64,000 nt of DNA from Granulicella sapmiensis (GCA_026225395.1 JAMFSR010000026.1:62001-126000), one strand, 5' to 3'. Positions 40,970-51,011 are shown, counted from the first letter of the stretch. Program-made: numbers and translations. The notes: a model not told the origin generated them from the letters alone.

Positions 40970-41437
40970 TTAGGGGTTTAGGCGGAGGAGCATTTCGGTT
41001 GAGCGGGTGAAGCCGAATTTTTCGTAGATGGGGCGACCGAAGGGGCTGGCGTGGAGGCTGACTACTTCTACGTTCTGTTCGCGGCAGAGATCGACGGAGG
41101 CTTTGAGGAGCTGTTTGGCGTAGCCCTGGCCGCGGGCTTCGGGGGCCGTATAGAAGTTGAGCAGGTAGGCGCGGCGGGGTTCGAGGTGCATCCAGTGGGG
41201 TGGGAACTCCATGAAGAAGATGCCGGCGCCGGCGAGGACCTGGTGGGTGGCTTCGTCTTCTAGGAAGAGGCCGACGTAGGTGCCGTCGGCGAGGTGCTGG
41301 CGGACCCAGGGTTCGAAGGCGGTGTCCATTTTGGCGAAGCGGCCTTCATCGGCGAAATTGTTGTCGGCAAACATGATGTGGCGGTGCTGGGTGATGAGGG
41401 AGGCGTCGGCTACCGTGGCGCGGCGGAGTGTGGGCAT
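40970..41437 (-). CDS. GNAT-family N-acetyltransferase
   Basis: Acetyl-CoA-dependent acyltransferase of 155 residues. LLNFYTAPEARGQGYAKQLL contains the Q/RxxGxG/A acetyl-CoA motif, and SLHASPFGRPIYEKFGF is the C-terminal motif of this superfamily. The substrate is unknown. It is divergent from tilS, 64 bases away. Confidence 0.88.
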   Translation of the reverse strand: MPTLRRATVADASLITQHRHIMFADNNFADEGRFAKMDTAFEPWVRQHLADGTYVGLFLEDEATHQVLAGAGIFFMEFPPHWMHLEPRRAYLLNFYTAPEARGQGYAKQLLKASVDLCREQNVEVVSLHASPFGRPIYEKFGFTRSTEMLLRLNP

Positions 41438-41501
41438 GATCTTGAAAGTGTAGAGGATGGAGGGGGCGAGGGTGGGGAGGACGGGCGATTAGGATGGATC
41501 G

Positions 41502-42644
41502 ATGGCTGGAAAGAGTGTGAGTTTGGGGATGGACCGGGGGTTGGTGAGGGCCGGGGAGCGGGTTTGTGTGGCGGTGTCGGGCGGAGCGGATTCGGTGGCA
41601 CTGTTGGTGCGCATGGTAGAGGCGAATACGGCTTCGGCGCAAAACAAGGAGCCACTGGGGGTGGTTCTGAGCGCGGCACATGTGAACCATGGGTTGCGGG
41701 GGGCAGAGTCGGATGGGGATGAGGCGTTTGTGCGGGAGCTTTGTGAGCGGATGGGCGTGCCGCTGACGGTGTTTCCAGTGGATATGGCGACGCGACAGGC
41801 GGCGACGGGGGAGGGGTTGGAGGAGGCGGCGCGGGAGCTTCGGTATGCGGCGCTGCGGGGTTTGGAGGTGGATGTGGTGGCGACGGCGCATACGCTGGAC
41901 GATCAGGCCGAAACCGTGGTGATGAAGCTGTTGCGGGGGGCGTGGACGGAGGGGTTGGGAGGGATTTCAGAAGTGCAGGTTTCAGGTTTCAGGGGTCAGG
42001 TTTCAGGGAAGGTTCGGGTGGTGCGGCCATTGCTGGGGGTTCGGCGGAGTGAGGTAGAGGAGTTTTTGCGGGTACGGGGGCAGGTTTGGCGAGAGGACTC
42101 GTCGAATAAGGATTTGGGGCTGACGCGGAACCGGGTGCGGCATGAGTTGATGCCGGTATTGCGGAGTTTCAATCCCGGGGTGGATGGGTTGTTGGCGAAC
42201 CTGGCGGCGATTGCACGGGATGAAGAGGCGCACTGGGAGACTGAGGTGGAAAGGATTCTGGCTCAGGTGGTGTTGCCGGGCAAGCCTGTCCGGGGTGGCG
42301 GACGGGCGGTGAGCACGGCTGTGGGTGACGCGGGGGTTGCGGTGGAAATTGAGCGGCTTAAGGCTCTGAACGCGGCGACACGGCGACGGGTGGTGCGGGG
42401 GATGGCGCGGGGGATCGGATCCCGGCTGAGTTTTGAGGAGACGGCGAAGTTGCTGGCGTTGGCTGGTTTCGGTGGGCATGCGGGAATTTTGGGGCGGATC
42501 GGCAGCCGGCTGGAGTTGAGCGACGGATTGCGGGCGGAGCGATCGGCGCGGGAGCTTCGGCTGTGGCGGCAAGCGAGTCGAGGGGTAAATGAGGCAGCCA
42601 CAGGCGTAATACGGGTAGCGAAGGCGACCGATATTGCAACATGA
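41502..42644 (+). CDS. tilS: tRNA(Ile)-lysidine synthase
   Basis: Attaches lysine to C34 of the CAU-anticodon tRNA(Ile), which lets it read AUA codons. VAVSGGADSVALLVRM at residues 23-38 is the ATP-pyrophosphatase P-loop, and HVNHGLRGAESDGDEAFVRE and EEAARELRYAAL are family motifs. The protein has 380 residues, shorter than two-domain TilS of E. coli. Residues about 157-169 are encoded by a heptamer array whose extra turn looks inserted in a loop. ftsH follows 200 bases later on the same strand. Confidence 0.93.
   Translation: MAGKSVSLGMDRGLVRAGERVCVAVSGGADSVALLVRMVEANTASAQNKEPLGVVLSAAHVNHGLRGAESDGDEAFVRELCERMGVPLTVFPVDMATRQAATGEGLEEAARELRYAALRGLEVDVVATAHTLDDQAETVVMKLLRGAWTEGLGGISEVQVSGFRGQVSGKVRVVRPLLGVRRSEVEEFLRVRGQVWREDSSNKDLGLTRNRVRHELMPVLRSFNPGVDGLLANLAAIARDEEAHWETEVERILAQVVLPGKPVRGGGRAVSTAVGDAGVAVEIERLKALNAATRRRVVRGMARGIGSRLSFEETAKLLALAGFGGHAGILGRIGSRLELSDGLRAERSARELRLWRQASRGVNEAATGVIRVAKATDIAT
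41972..42006. repeat. Heptamer array inside tilS
   Basis: AGTGCAG, GTTTCAG, GTTTCAG, GGGTCAG, GTTTCAG: five 7-base units in a row, all ending in CAG. The array keeps the gene open and encodes the VQVSGFRGQVSG stretch. Confidence 0.65.
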
Positions 42645-42843
42645 CACGGAAGTCGCAAGGATTTTTGACGCCTGAAAAGCGGCGGGGAGAGTAGAATCTT
42701 ACTTAGGGTTTCGTGAGTTTGATCGATCGGTGCGGTGCAAGGTGCATCGAATTTGTACTGGTGCCGTCTAATCGATGGGACAAGGGTCTGTGTGAGCTGA
42801 GAGTTTTCAAGCGCCAGGGCCGATGAGGAAATGAGGAAGCAGA

Positions 42844-44757
42844 TTGAATTCAACAGCTAAACATTTGTTGATCTGGGTGGTCACGATCGGCTGCCTCTTG
42901 GTGGGCTGGCAGTTTGTTTACAAGACCATGGGTACAGGTCACGATAAAGCGACCAGCCTGACGGAGACGCTGACCGACGCCGAGGCAGGCAACATCGCTT
43001 CCATTACGGTCGCCGGTACGGAAGTCACGGGTGAGTACAAGAACAATAAGGGAACTTTCCACACGACCATTCCGGCGAACTATCCGGACTTCTATAAAGA
43101 CCTGCGCGATCACGGCGTGAACGTGACGATCAAGGACCCGCAGGGGAATCTGTGGTTGAGCATCCTGATCCAGGCGCTGCCGATCATGGCGATCTTTGCG
43201 CTGTTCCTGTTCATGATGCGGCAGATGCAGAGTGGCGGAAACAAGGCGCTTAGCTTTGGCAAGAACCGCGCCCGCTTGCTTTCGATGCAGCAGAAGAAGA
43301 TTACGTTCAAAGACGTCGCGGGCGTAGATGAAGCCAAGGAAGAGCTGAAGGAAATCATCGAATTCCTGCGCGAGGCGCAGAAGTTCCAGCGCCTGGGCGG
43401 ACGCATCCCCAAGGGCGTGCTGATGGTTGGGCCTCCGGGAACGGGTAAGACTTTGCTGGCGCGTGCTGTGGCCGGTGAGGCGAACGTTCCGTTCTTCTCG
43501 ATTTCGGGTTCGGACTTCGTGGAAATGTTTGTGGGCGTCGGTGCGAGCCGCGTTCGCGATCTATTTGAGCAGGGTAAGAAGAATGCTCCGTGCATCATCT
43601 TCATCGATGAGATCGACGCTGTTGGACGGCACCGCGGTGCTGGCCTGGGCGGCGGACACGATGAGCGCGAGCAGACGTTGAACCAGCTTCTGGTTGAGAT
43701 GGACGGCTTTGAGTCCAACGACGGCGTGATCCTTATTGCGGCGACGAACCGTCCGGATGTACTTGATCCGGCGCTGCTTCGTCCGGGCCGTTTTGACCGT
43801 CGCGTGATTGTGGATCGTCCTGACATTCGTGGCCGCGAAGAAGTGCTTCGTGTGCACTCGAAGAAGGTGCCGCTGTCTGAGGATGTAAACCTCGGCGTGT
43901 TGGCGCGTGGGACACCGGGTTTCAGCGGCGCTGATCTTGCCAACATGGTGAACGAAGCGGCATTGACGGCGGCGCGGTTCAACCGCAAGGCTGTCCACAT
44001 GTACGACTTCGAAGTCGCGAAGGACAAGGTGTTGATGGGCGCTGAGCGCAAGTCGATGCTGCTGTCGGAAGATGACAAGCGCGATACGGCGTATCACGAG
44101 GCCGGACACGTGCTCGTGGCGGCGAAGCGCGATCACAGCGATCCGTTGCACAAAGTGACGATCATTCCGCGCGGTATGGCGCTGGGTGTGACGATGCATC
44201 TGCCGGAAGAAGACAAGCACACGGTGACGAAGGATTATCTGAACACGCAGCTTGCCATCCTGATGGGCGGACGCTGCGCGGAAGAGATCTTTATGAACCG
44301 CATGACGACTGGCGCGGGCAATGACATTGTGCGTGCGACGGAACTGGCTCGCAAGATGGTTTGCGAGTACGGCATGAGCGAGCTTGGACCGCTGACTTAC
44401 GGCAAGAAGGAAGAGCAGATCTTCCTGGGCCGTGAGATTGCGCAGGCGCGGGATTACTCGGACGATACGGCGCAACAGATCGATCAGGCTGTTCGCCGGT
44501 TGGTCGATGAAGGCTATAAGTCGGCGCACCAGATCCTGGAAGATAACCAGGATGTGATGCACCGGATGGCGGCTGCTCTGCTGGACCGCGAGACGCTGGA
44601 TGCGGCTGAGATTGAGTTGCTGATTGCCGGCAAGGAGCTTGGTCCGGTGAAGTCGTCGCTGGCGTATGCCGATGGCGATGGCGACACGCAGAAGGTGTTG
44701 AAGCCTGAAGGCGGCCGCAAGACCGGCTTCAGCGAAGGCACACCGGCTTCCGCATAA
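42844..44757 (+). CDS. ftsH: ATP-dependent zinc metalloprotease FtsH
   Basis: Membrane-anchored hexameric AAA+ protease that degrades misassembled membrane proteins and some regulators. The protein has 637 residues. Two N-terminal helices (about 7-27 and 103-125) bracket a periplasmic domain. Walker A GPPGTGKT is at 196-203, Walker [10 protein letters not shown] follows, and the second region of homology reads RPGRFDRR. The zinc site HEAGH is at 418-422. It begins with TTG preceded by GAGGAAG; the MNSTAKH opening is usual for the family. A strong terminator closes the gene. Confidence 0.97.
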   Translation: MNSTAKHLLIWVVTIGCLLVGWQFVYKTMGTGHDKATSLTETLTDAEAGNIASITVAGTEVTGEYKNNKGTFHTTIPANYPDFYKDLRDHGVNVTIKDPQGNLWLSILIQALPIMAIFALFLFMMRQMQSGGNKALSFGKNRARLLSMQQKKITFKDVAGVDEAKEELKEIIEFLREAQKFQRLGGRIPKGVLMVGPPGTGKTLLARAVAGEANVPFFSISGSDFVEMFVGVGASRVRDLFEQGKKNAPCIIFIDEIDAVGRHRGAGLGGGHDEREQTLNQLLVEMDGFESNDGVILIAATNRPDVLDPALLRPGRFDRRVIVDRPDIRGREEVLRVHSKKVPLSEDVNLGVLARGTPGFSGADLANMVNEAALTAARFNRKAVHMYDFEVAKDKVLMGAERKSMLLSEDDKRDTAYHEAGHVLVAAKRDHSDPLHKVTIIPRGMALGVTMHLPEEDKHTVTKDYLNTQLAILMGGRCAEEIFMNRMTTGAGNDIVRATELARKMVCEYGMSELGPLTYGKKEEQIFLGREIAQARDYSDDTAQQIDQAVRRLVDEGYKSAHQILEDNQDVMHRMAAALLDRETLDAAEIELLIAGKELGPVKSSLAYADGDGDTQKVLKPEGGRKTGFSEGTPASA

Positions 44758-44774
44758 GGATGTTGGTTTGGATT

Positions 44775-44807
44775 AGAAAGGGCGGCTCATTTTGAGCCGC
44801 CCTTTCT
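44775..44807. terminator. Bidirectional terminator between ftsH and the GNAT gene
   Basis: A 15-base perfect stem (AGAAAGGGCGGCTCA and complement) with a TTT loop, 17 bases after the ftsH stop and 10 bases from the stop of the convergent acetyltransferase. A-rich before and T-rich after the GC core, so it can serve both strands. Confidence 0.88.
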
Positions 44808-44817
44808 GCGTCTGGAG

Positions 44818-45369
44818 TTAGTCGCGGAGTTTGCGGGTGAGGACGAGAGCGGGGCTTTCGCGGTAGGTGATGGGGTGGCTGAGGGTGAAGCCGCATTTGG
44901 CGGCCAGGCGGAGAGAGGCGTCGTTGTCGGGGTGGATGATGCAGGCGACCTCGGGTGAGATGAAGAGATCGGTAGCCCACGCGAGGATGGCCTGGACGGC
45001 TTCGGTGGCGTAGCCGTGGCCGTGTTTGGCGGGTGAGAGAATCCAGCCGATTTCGGGGATGTCGCCGAGAGGTGGATCGATGGCGCGGTGGTAGTCGAAG
45101 AGGCCGGACTCGCCGACGAAGTCTCCGGTGGATTTCTCTTCGATGTACCAGGAGCCGAAGCCGAGAAGCGACCAGTGGCCGGCGTTGCGGAGGAAGCGGG
45201 ACCAGGATTCTTCGGGTGTGTTGGGCTTGCCGCCGATGTATTGCATGACGCGGGCGTCAGCCCAGAGGGTGCAGTAGGTTGGGAAGTCGGCGAGGGTGTG
45301 GGCGCGGAGGCGGAGGCGTGGGGTTTCGAGGGTGGGGATTGTCCAAGTGGCCGGAGGTGTGCGGAGCAT
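44818..45369 (-). CDS. GNAT acetyltransferase, RimJ/RimL-like
   Basis: 183 residues. PRLRLRAHTLADFPTYCTLW at the start and EIGWILSPAKHGHGYATEAV with the acetyl-CoA binding HGxGxAxEA motif place it with RimJ/RimL-type N-acetyltransferases that modify protein N-termini or small amines. The precise substrate is unknown. It converges on ftsH across the shared terminator. Confidence 0.9.
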   Translation of the reverse strand: MLRTPPATWTIPTLETPRLRLRAHTLADFPTYCTLWADARVMQYIGGKPNTPEESWSRFLRNAGHWSLLGFGSWYIEEKSTGDFVGESGLFDYHRAIDPPLGDIPEIGWILSPAKHGHGYATEAVQAILAWATDLFISPEVACIIHPDNDASLRLAAKCGFTLSHPITYRESPALVLTRKLRD

Positions 45370-45406
45370 GCGAACAGTTTAGCGGGCGTCGATAGACTTA
45401 AAAGGA

Positions 45407-45437
45407 AAACGGGCAACCCGTTGTAGGCTGCCCGTTT
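45407..45437 (-). terminator. Terminator of the manganese catalase gene
   Basis: 9-base stem AAACGGGCA/TGCCCGTTT with a loop of 13 bases that can pair further (CC with GG). On the reverse strand the stem is followed by TTTTCCTTTT. It lies 15 bases after the katN stop. Confidence 0.75.
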
Positions 45438-45451
45438 CTTAGTGGCTGGGT

Positions 45452-46378
45452 TTAGTGTTTGACGGCTTTCTTCTTCGGGCTGGAGTGGCCGTTGGAGGAG
45501 CCGTTGGTTTTTGCGGATGAGGAGTCGTTGAGGCCAGGTTTGTTGGTGCTGGGACTGGTCTGGCTGAGGGCTTCGGCGAATGGGGACGTGGTGGCTTTCT
45601 GGCCCATGTCCTGCTTGCCGCGGTCTTCTTTGTCTTCGGTGCCGCTGATGTCTTCGACAGCGAGGCCGGGGCCGCCGACCATATTGGATTCGACCGGTGC
45701 GAGGCCGAAAGAGGTCTGCCATGGGCCGCGCATGTCGGTTTCGCCTTCGTCTCCGTCGCCGGTGGAGGCGTTGAAGTATTGATCGACGATTCCGGGTGTG
45801 GGTTTGAGGAAGCCGATCGAGAATGGCGACTTTTCCATGCTCTCGAGCGCGGCGGTGAAGGCCTTGAGATGGGTGATTTCGCGGGTCATGAGGAACTGCA
45901 GGGTGTCGATGGTGCCGGGATCGTCGGTGTGGTCGATGAGGCGCTCGTAGACGATCTTGGCGCGGGCTTCGGCGGCGATGTTGGAGCGGAGATCGACGTC
46001 GAGCTCGCCGGTGATCTTGAGGTAGTCGGAGGTCCAGGCATCGCCCTGTGCGTTGTAGAGAGCAACGCCGCCACCGCCGGCGATGGTGACGAGCGGATCG
46101 GCTTCCGCGGCTTCGCGGTTGGTCTTGAGCTCCTTGAGGTGCATGCGGATGAGGGCGCCGACGACCTCAAGATGAGAGAGCTCTTCAGTGCCGATGTCGA
46201 GGAGAAGATCGCGGCGGGCGAGGTCGTCGACGCAGTTCCAACCCTGGATTGTGTACTGCATGGCGGCGGCGAGTTCGCCGTTGGCTCCGCCGAATTGTTC
46301 GAGGAGGAGGTTACCGAACTTGGCGTCCGGAGTTCCGACGTTGACGGTGAACATGAGTTTTTTGATGTGGTGATACAT
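45452..46378 (-). CDS. Manganese-containing catalase
   Basis: Dimanganese enzyme that dismutates hydrogen peroxide to water and oxygen. The protein has 308 residues. Ferritin-like four-helix core with metal-ligand motifs GGANGELAAAMQYTIQGW, DIGTEELSHLEVVGA and TREITHLKAFTAAL. The last 80 residues are low complexity, polar and basic (GSSNGHSSPKKKAVKH), typical of soil homologues. It is divergent from the M1 peptidase gene. It probably has its own promoter in the 138-base gap, but no clear hexamers were found. Confidence 0.93.
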   Translation of the reverse strand: MYHHIKKLMFTVNVGTPDAKFGNLLLEQFGGANGELAAAMQYTIQGWNCVDDLARRDLLLDIGTEELSHLEVVGALIRMHLKELKTNREAAEADPLVTIAGGGGVALYNAQGDAWTSDYLKITGELDVDLRSNIAAEARAKIVYERLIDHTDDPGTIDTLQFLMTREITHLKAFTAALESMEKSPFSIGFLKPTPGIVDQYFNASTGDGDEGETDMRGPWQTSFGLAPVESNMVGGPGLAVEDISGTEDKEDRGKQDMGQKATTSPFAEALSQTSPSTNKPGLNDSSSAKTNGSSNGHSSPKKKAVKH

Positions 46379-46516
46379 GGGGCCTCCGGATCGGTTTTCG
46401 TCGTGCGTTGCGTGGACGTAGCCGTGAGGCAGGGCAGTAATCGTTCAGGAGTGCTGGTGGGTATGATGCTTAAAGATGACCGATGCGTCATGTGGCGCTG
46501 ACAGTAAGCTGGTGGA

Positions 46517-48217
46517 ATGTTAGGAATGAAGCGATGGATGGCGGCTGGTTGGATCGTCTGTGTCGGATGCATGGTCGGGCAGGTAACACAGCCTTCGGCA
46601 CAGAGTGCGACGACTACTCCCGGGGCTACGGTGGGGACCGGAGCGCAGAAGCCGGATGCGGTGAGGGTGCCGACAAAGGATGATTTGCTGCGAGGCGGGT
46701 ATGGGCCTTATCGGGCTAACAATGATTTGTTGTTCTATCACTTTAGCTTGCGGGTCGATCCGGTTGCGCAGAGGATTTCCGGCAGCAATGTGGTGCGGTT
46801 CCGGATGCTGAGCGATGGGGACAAGATTCAGCTGGAGCTTACGCCGGAGTTGACGCTAGAGAGCATCAAGATGGATGGAGCGGAGCTGACGTATACGCGT
46901 GCGGAGCGGACGCTGTATGTTTCGCTGGGCAAGGTGCTGCGTAAGGGGACGGTGGCTGATGTGGTGGTTGCTTACTCGGGTAAGCCGGTGAAGCAGGGGA
47001 GGTTTGGGTGCTTCTCGTTCGATAAGGACAAGGAAGGCAAGCCGTGGATTACAACTGCTTGTGAGGGTGAGGGAGCGAGTGTCTGGTGGCCGAATAAGGA
47101 CCAGTGGAGAGATGAGCCGCAGGATGGGATGGAGATTGATGTTGCGGTGCCGAATGGGTTGATGGATGTGTCGAATGGGCGGTTTGTGGGGAGCAAGGAT
47201 TTAGGGGATGGATATACGGAGTGGGATTGGAGGGTGCATTATCCGATCAATAACTATGATGTGGCGCTAAACATTGGGGAGTATCAGCACTTTGCGGATA
47301 AGCATGGCGAGACGACGCTGGATTACTATGCGCTGCCGGAGGACCTGGAGAAAGCGAAGAAGCAGTTTGCGCAGGTCCCGGTGATGTTGGATGCGTATGA
47401 GCATTACTTTGGCGAGTATCCGTTCGATAAGGATGGGTACAAGTTGATTGAGGTTCCTTATGCGGGGATGGAGCATCAGTCGGCTGTGGCGTATGGGAAC
47501 CATTTTGAGAATGGGTACTACGGGCGCGACTGGACGGGTGTGGGGATTTCGCCGAAGTTTGATTTCATCATCATCCATGAGAGTGGGCATGAGTGGTTTG
47601 GCAATGCGGTGACGGCGGCGGATGTTTCGGATATGTGGATCCACGAGGGATGGACCACGTATATGGAGACGCTGTATGTGGAGTATCGGTGGGGTAAGGC
47701 GGATACGATTCGGTATGTGAATGGGTTGAAGCCAAAGGTGCACAACCAGATCCCGATCGTCACGGCGCATGGAACGAATGCGGAACCGCCGCAGGATCAG
47801 TACTTCAAGGGTGCGTTGATGATCAACACACTGCGGAGTGTGATCGATGACGATGCGAAGTGGTTTGTGGACCTGCATGATTTTTATCAGCGGTTTAAGT
47901 ATCAGGACATCATGACGGAGAATGTCGAGTTGTGGTGGAGTGAGCGGACTGGGATGGAGTTGAAGCCGTTCTTTGACGAGTATCTGCGGCATGCGGCGCT
48001 GCCAGTGTTGGAGCTGAAGTTTGAGCCGGGGGTGGTGGAGTATCGGTGGAAGGTGGATGAGGCTGGGTTTGCGATGCCGGTTCGGGTGGGTGATGCGCAG
48101 CATTGGAGTTTGGTGAAACCGGCGACAGCGGAGTGGAAGTCGATGCCGTGGGCGGGAACGAAAGATGGTTTTGCAGTGGATAGCGACCATTACTATGTGA
48201 ATGTGGTGAAGGAGTAA
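46517..48217 (+). CDS. M1-family metallopeptidase (secreted)
   Basis: Zinc aminopeptidase-like protein of 566 residues with a signal peptide (WMAAGWIVCVGCMVGQV). HESGHEWFGNAV holds the HExxH zinc motif, the third ligand Glu comes in WIHEGWTTYMETLY, and PYAGMEHQ matches the GxMEN exopeptidase motif with His for Asn. Lacking the C-terminal ERAP-like domain, it belongs to the short M1 group. The start at 46517 is uncertain; 46526 is another ATG. lptE follows after one base, so the two are probably co-transcribed. Confidence 0.9.
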   Translation: MLGMKRWMAAGWIVCVGCMVGQVTQPSAQSATTTPGATVGTGAQKPDAVRVPTKDDLLRGGYGPYRANNDLLFYHFSLRVDPVAQRISGSNVVRFRMLSDGDKIQLELTPELTLESIKMDGAELTYTRAERTLYVSLGKVLRKGTVADVVVAYSGKPVKQGRFGCFSFDKDKEGKPWITTACEGEGASVWWPNKDQWRDEPQDGMEIDVAVPNGLMDVSNGRFVGSKDLGDGYTEWDWRVHYPINNYDVALNIGEYQHFADKHGETTLDYYALPEDLEKAKKQFAQVPVMLDAYEHYFGEYPFDKDGYKLIEVPYAGMEHQSAVAYGNHFENGYYGRDWTGVGISPKFDFIIIHESGHEWFGNAVTAADVSDMWIHEGWTTYMETLYVEYRWGKADTIRYVNGLKPKVHNQIPIVTAHGTNAEPPQDQYFKGALMINTLRSVIDDDAKWFVDLHDFYQRFKYQDIMTENVELWWSERTGMELKPFFDEYLRHAALPVLELKFEPGVVEYRWKVDEAGFAMPVRVGDAQHWSLVKPATAEWKSMPWAGTKDGFAVDSDHYYVNVVKE

Positions 48218-48218
48218 C

Positions 48219-48767
48219 GTGGCAAAGGTTTTGAGTTGTGTTTTGCTGGCTCTGACGATGGGCGCGACCGGCTGTGGGTATCACCAGGTGGGTGCGGCGT
48301 CGCATGTGCCGGCGAATGTGCGGACGCTGGCGGTGCCGGTATTTCAGTCGAAGGTGCAGGGGTTTCGGACCGAGGCGGCGTTTACGCAGGCGGTGGTGCG
48401 GGAGTTGAATTCGAGGACGCGGTACCAGGTGTTGACGTCGAGCGGGGATGGGACATTCGAAGGAGCTGGGACGACGGCTGATGCTACGTTGCGCGGAACG
48501 ATTTTGACGGAGACAGTGGCGCCGCTGACGTATGACGCGTCGAGTGGGCAGACCTCAAGCTACCTGGTGACCGTGACGGCGCAGGTGGTGCTGACGGCGC
48601 ATGATGGGACGGTGCTTTACAAGAACGATGCGTTTGGATGGCGGGAGCAGTATCAATCGACGCAGGATTTGAGCGGATCGATCCAGGAAGATAGTGCGGC
48701 GGTGCGTCGTTTGGCGCATAGCTTTGGCGAGGCGCTGGTGAGCGACATGCTGGAGTCGTTCAAATGA
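48219..48767 (+). CDS. lptE: LptE-like LPS-assembly lipoprotein
   Basis: Outer-membrane lipoprotein that plugs the LptD barrel and helps insert lipopolysaccharide. The protein has 182 residues, a signal peptide with lipobox near ATGC (Cys19), then GYHQVGAASHVPANVRTLAV, the family N-terminus. AAFTQAVVRELNSRTRYQV is the central helix and ends in a short helix (HSFGEALVSDMLESFK). The start is GTG, with AAGGAG just before. Placed directly before holA, as in many bacteria, with a four-base ATGA overlap. Family certainty is good by context and by shape. Confidence 0.87.
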   Translation: MAKVLSCVLLALTMGATGCGYHQVGAASHVPANVRTLAVPVFQSKVQGFRTEAAFTQAVVRELNSRTRYQVLTSSGDGTFEGAGTTADATLRGTILTETVAPLTYDASSGQTSSYLVTVTAQVVLTAHDGTVLYKNDAFGWREQYQSTQDLSGSIQEDSAAVRRLAHSFGEALVSDMLESFK

Positions 48768-49894
48768 GCGCGGCGTTGAAGAGCTTTGCCGCGGCGGAGC
48801 GGTTTGTGGCCGAGATCGGCGGAGATGCGCGGCGGGCCGGTTATGTGCTGATGGGAGATGAGGCGTTTCTGTATGACGTTTGCCGGCGTGGCGTGTTGAA
48901 GGCGCTGGTGCCGGATGAGATGCGGGACTTTTGTCTGCATGAGCTTGATCTTGGGTATACGTCGATCTTTGAGGCGCTTGATCTGGCGCAGACGCCTTCG
49001 TTGATGGCGCCGTTCCAGGTGTTGTTTCTGCGGAATGTGCAGAAGCTGTATGGGCGTGGGCAGAAGAAGGACGAGTTTGCGGCTATCGATGATTACTTTC
49101 GACGGCCGAATCCTTCGGCGCTGGTGATCTTTGTGGCGGACCATATTCATCTTCCGCAAGATGTGCGGAAGATGGATATGCAGGACAAGGAGCGGGCGGA
49201 GCGGATTCGCGAGACGCTGGGCGATGGGTGTGGCGTGGTGGAGCTGCAGCAGGTGAGCGAGGACGATGCCGTTCGCTGGGTGATGCGCGAGGCTGAGGCC
49301 AAGGGTGTGGCGTTTAAGGAGGCGGCTGCAAATGAGCTGGTGGATGCGCTGGGAGCGGAGATGCTTTCGGTGAAGAGCGAGCTGGAGAAGCTGCTGCTCT
49401 ATGCGGGAGCGATGGGTGAAGGCGCAATTGATGTAGGCGATGTGGAGACGATGGTGGCCGCGGCCAAGCAGCGGAGTCTTTATGAGCTGACGGATGCGAT
49501 CAGTTTGAAGGATGCGCCGCGGGCGTTGGCGTTGCTGCAGGGGCTGTTGAATGCGAGCGACGGCGGGGAGGATTCGGCGATTGGGCACATTTTTACGCTG
49601 GCGAAGACCTATCGGCAGATGCTGGTGCTGAATGAGAAGCAGGTGAAGGATCAGAGGGCGATGTGGCAGGTGCTGTGGCCGGGGTTTCGCGTGGCGCCGT
49701 TTGCGGCCGATGCGCTCATTGCGCAGGCGCGGCGGTATCGCGACCGCGGAGAGTTGACGCGCGGGTTGAGGCTGATTGCGAAGGCTGATCTGGAGTTGCG
49801 GTCGAGCCCGGCGGACAAGCGGCTGGTGCTGGAGCGGCTAGTGATGCGGCTGGCGGGCAAGGGCCGGATGGCGGAGCTTACCGAGGTGGGCTAG
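48764..49894 (+). CDS. holA: DNA polymerase III delta subunit
   Basis: Clamp-loader subunit that opens the beta sliding clamp. The protein has 376 residues. The N-terminal domain is Rossmann-like (RRAGYVLMGDEAFLYDVCRR) and the fold matches HolA with KRSLYELTDAISLKDA-type helix (here KQRSLYELTDAISLKDAPRA). The start overlaps lptE by four bases. The 3-prime end overlaps the convergent VWFA gene by 17 bases. Confidence 0.92.
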   Translation: MSAALKSFAAAERFVAEIGGDARRAGYVLMGDEAFLYDVCRRGVLKALVPDEMRDFCLHELDLGYTSIFEALDLAQTPSLMAPFQVLFLRNVQKLYGRGQKKDEFAAIDDYFRRPNPSALVIFVADHIHLPQDVRKMDMQDKERAERIRETLGDGCGVVELQQVSEDDAVRWVMREAEAKGVAFKEAAANELVDALGAEMLSVKSELEKLLLYAGAMGEGAIDVGDVETMVAAAKQRSLYELTDAISLKDAPRALALLQGLLNASDGGEDSAIGHIFTLAKTYRQMLVLNEKQVKDQRAMWQVLWPGFRVAPFAADALIAQARRYRDRGELTRGLRLIAKADLELRSSPADKRLVLERLVMRLAGKGRMAELTEVG

Positions 49895-51011
49895 CGGGTG
49901 GAGAGGGATTATTGGGATCGAGTGGGCGGCGGTTGCCGAACTTGATCTGCGAAGGCGTGGTGGGGACAGTGTTGGGGTCGGCTAGCAGTTTGGGGTCGGC
50001 CAGTGGGACGAGGACGCCGGCGGTGGTGATGAAGGCGTCTGTCCTGGGAATGGTGACCGTGATGTTGTGCTGACCTGAAGGTGCATCGTTGGAGCGCGGA
50101 AACTCAAGGATGTAGCGGTTGCGGAGCAGGTTGACGAAGGTTGCCAGGGTTCGTGAGAGGTCTTTGGAACGGGACTTGAGGATAATGCCGCCGTTGGCCT
50201 CGCACAGTTCCTGGAAGGGGTCTTCGTAGGGGCTCTGCATGGATACAGGGACACCGAAGGAATGACGGCTGTAGAACTGGGAGGCGTCCTGGGTGGCCGC
50301 TGCCGCATAAGAACTGCGCAAGCCGAAGACGCCGACGCCGGCGAGATTTATGTTGCGAAGGGTATCGGCCCATTTGGTTTGGCTGCTTTTGTCGGTTCCA
50401 TTGGAGACGATGAGAAGGACGCGCCGTCCTGGCATATCGGCGAGCACACGGGCGACGGTGACCACTGAGTCCCAGAGGCGCAGCGTGTCCGCGCAATTGG
50501 AGTGGCGCTTGGGGCCGTGGAGGTTTGGGGCGACGAGCGCGTGGTCGACGCCGGCGCGGAGAAGAGACGCGCCGGCTGGAAGGTCGTTGGAAGAGCGGAT
50601 CAGCGCGCAGTCCACGGCGTAGATGGTGATGTGATCCTGTGGATGGAGGAAGTCGGGCGAGAGGCTGGAGAGCGCGAGTGAGAAGTTCTGCACGATGGAG
50701 TCGTGGCTGTCGCTGGCGTCGATCAGGATGGCGAGGCTGACGGGGTCATCGCCTTCGAGGCGCATCTGGGTGGGGTGGAAGGTGGGGCCGGAGTCGAGGC
50801 TGATGTCGAACTTTGTGAGAGGGACGGGTGGGAGCGGTTTGCGGGCTTTGCTGAGGACGAGTGTGGGTACCTGGATAAGGTTGGCGTAGACATGCAGGAC
50901 GTAGGGAGCGGGGTCGTCCTGCGCGGAGACGGCAGTCGCGCCGAGGGCGGAGAGCAGAGCGGCGAGGAGCAGGAGCGCGAAGGTTGACGCTGGAAAGCGA
51001 CGGCGCGTCAT
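49878..51011 (-). CDS. VWFA-related secreted protein (acidobacterial type)
   Basis: Exported 377-residue protein. Signal peptide FPASTFALLLLAALLSALGA, then LVLSKARKPLPPVPLTKFDI and a von Willebrand A-like domain with SLAILIDASDSHDS providing a DxSxS-type metal site, LIVSNGTDKSSQTKWADTLR further on. Known from Acidobacteria as VWFA-related domain proteins, function unclear; likely adhesion or protein binding. A longer frame upstream to 51176 is not needed: the ATG at 51011 opens the signal peptide. It converges on holA with 17 bases of overlap and is divergent from the hydrolase. Confidence 0.83.
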   Translation of the reverse strand: MTRRRFPASTFALLLLAALLSALGATAVSAQDDPAPYVLHVYANLIQVPTLVLSKARKPLPPVPLTKFDISLDSGPTFHPTQMRLEGDDPVSLAILIDASDSHDSIVQNFSLALSSLSPDFLHPQDHITIYAVDCALIRSSNDLPAGASLLRAGVDHALVAPNLHGPKRHSNCADTLRLWDSVVTVARVLADMPGRRVLLIVSNGTDKSSQTKWADTLRNINLAGVGVFGLRSSYAAAATQDASQFYSRHSFGVPVSMQSPYEDPFQELCEANGGIILKSRSKDLSRTLATFVNLLRNRYILEFPRSNDAPSGQHNITVTIPRTDAFITTAGVLVPLADPKLLADPNTVPTTPSQIKFGNRRPLDPNNPSPPASPPR

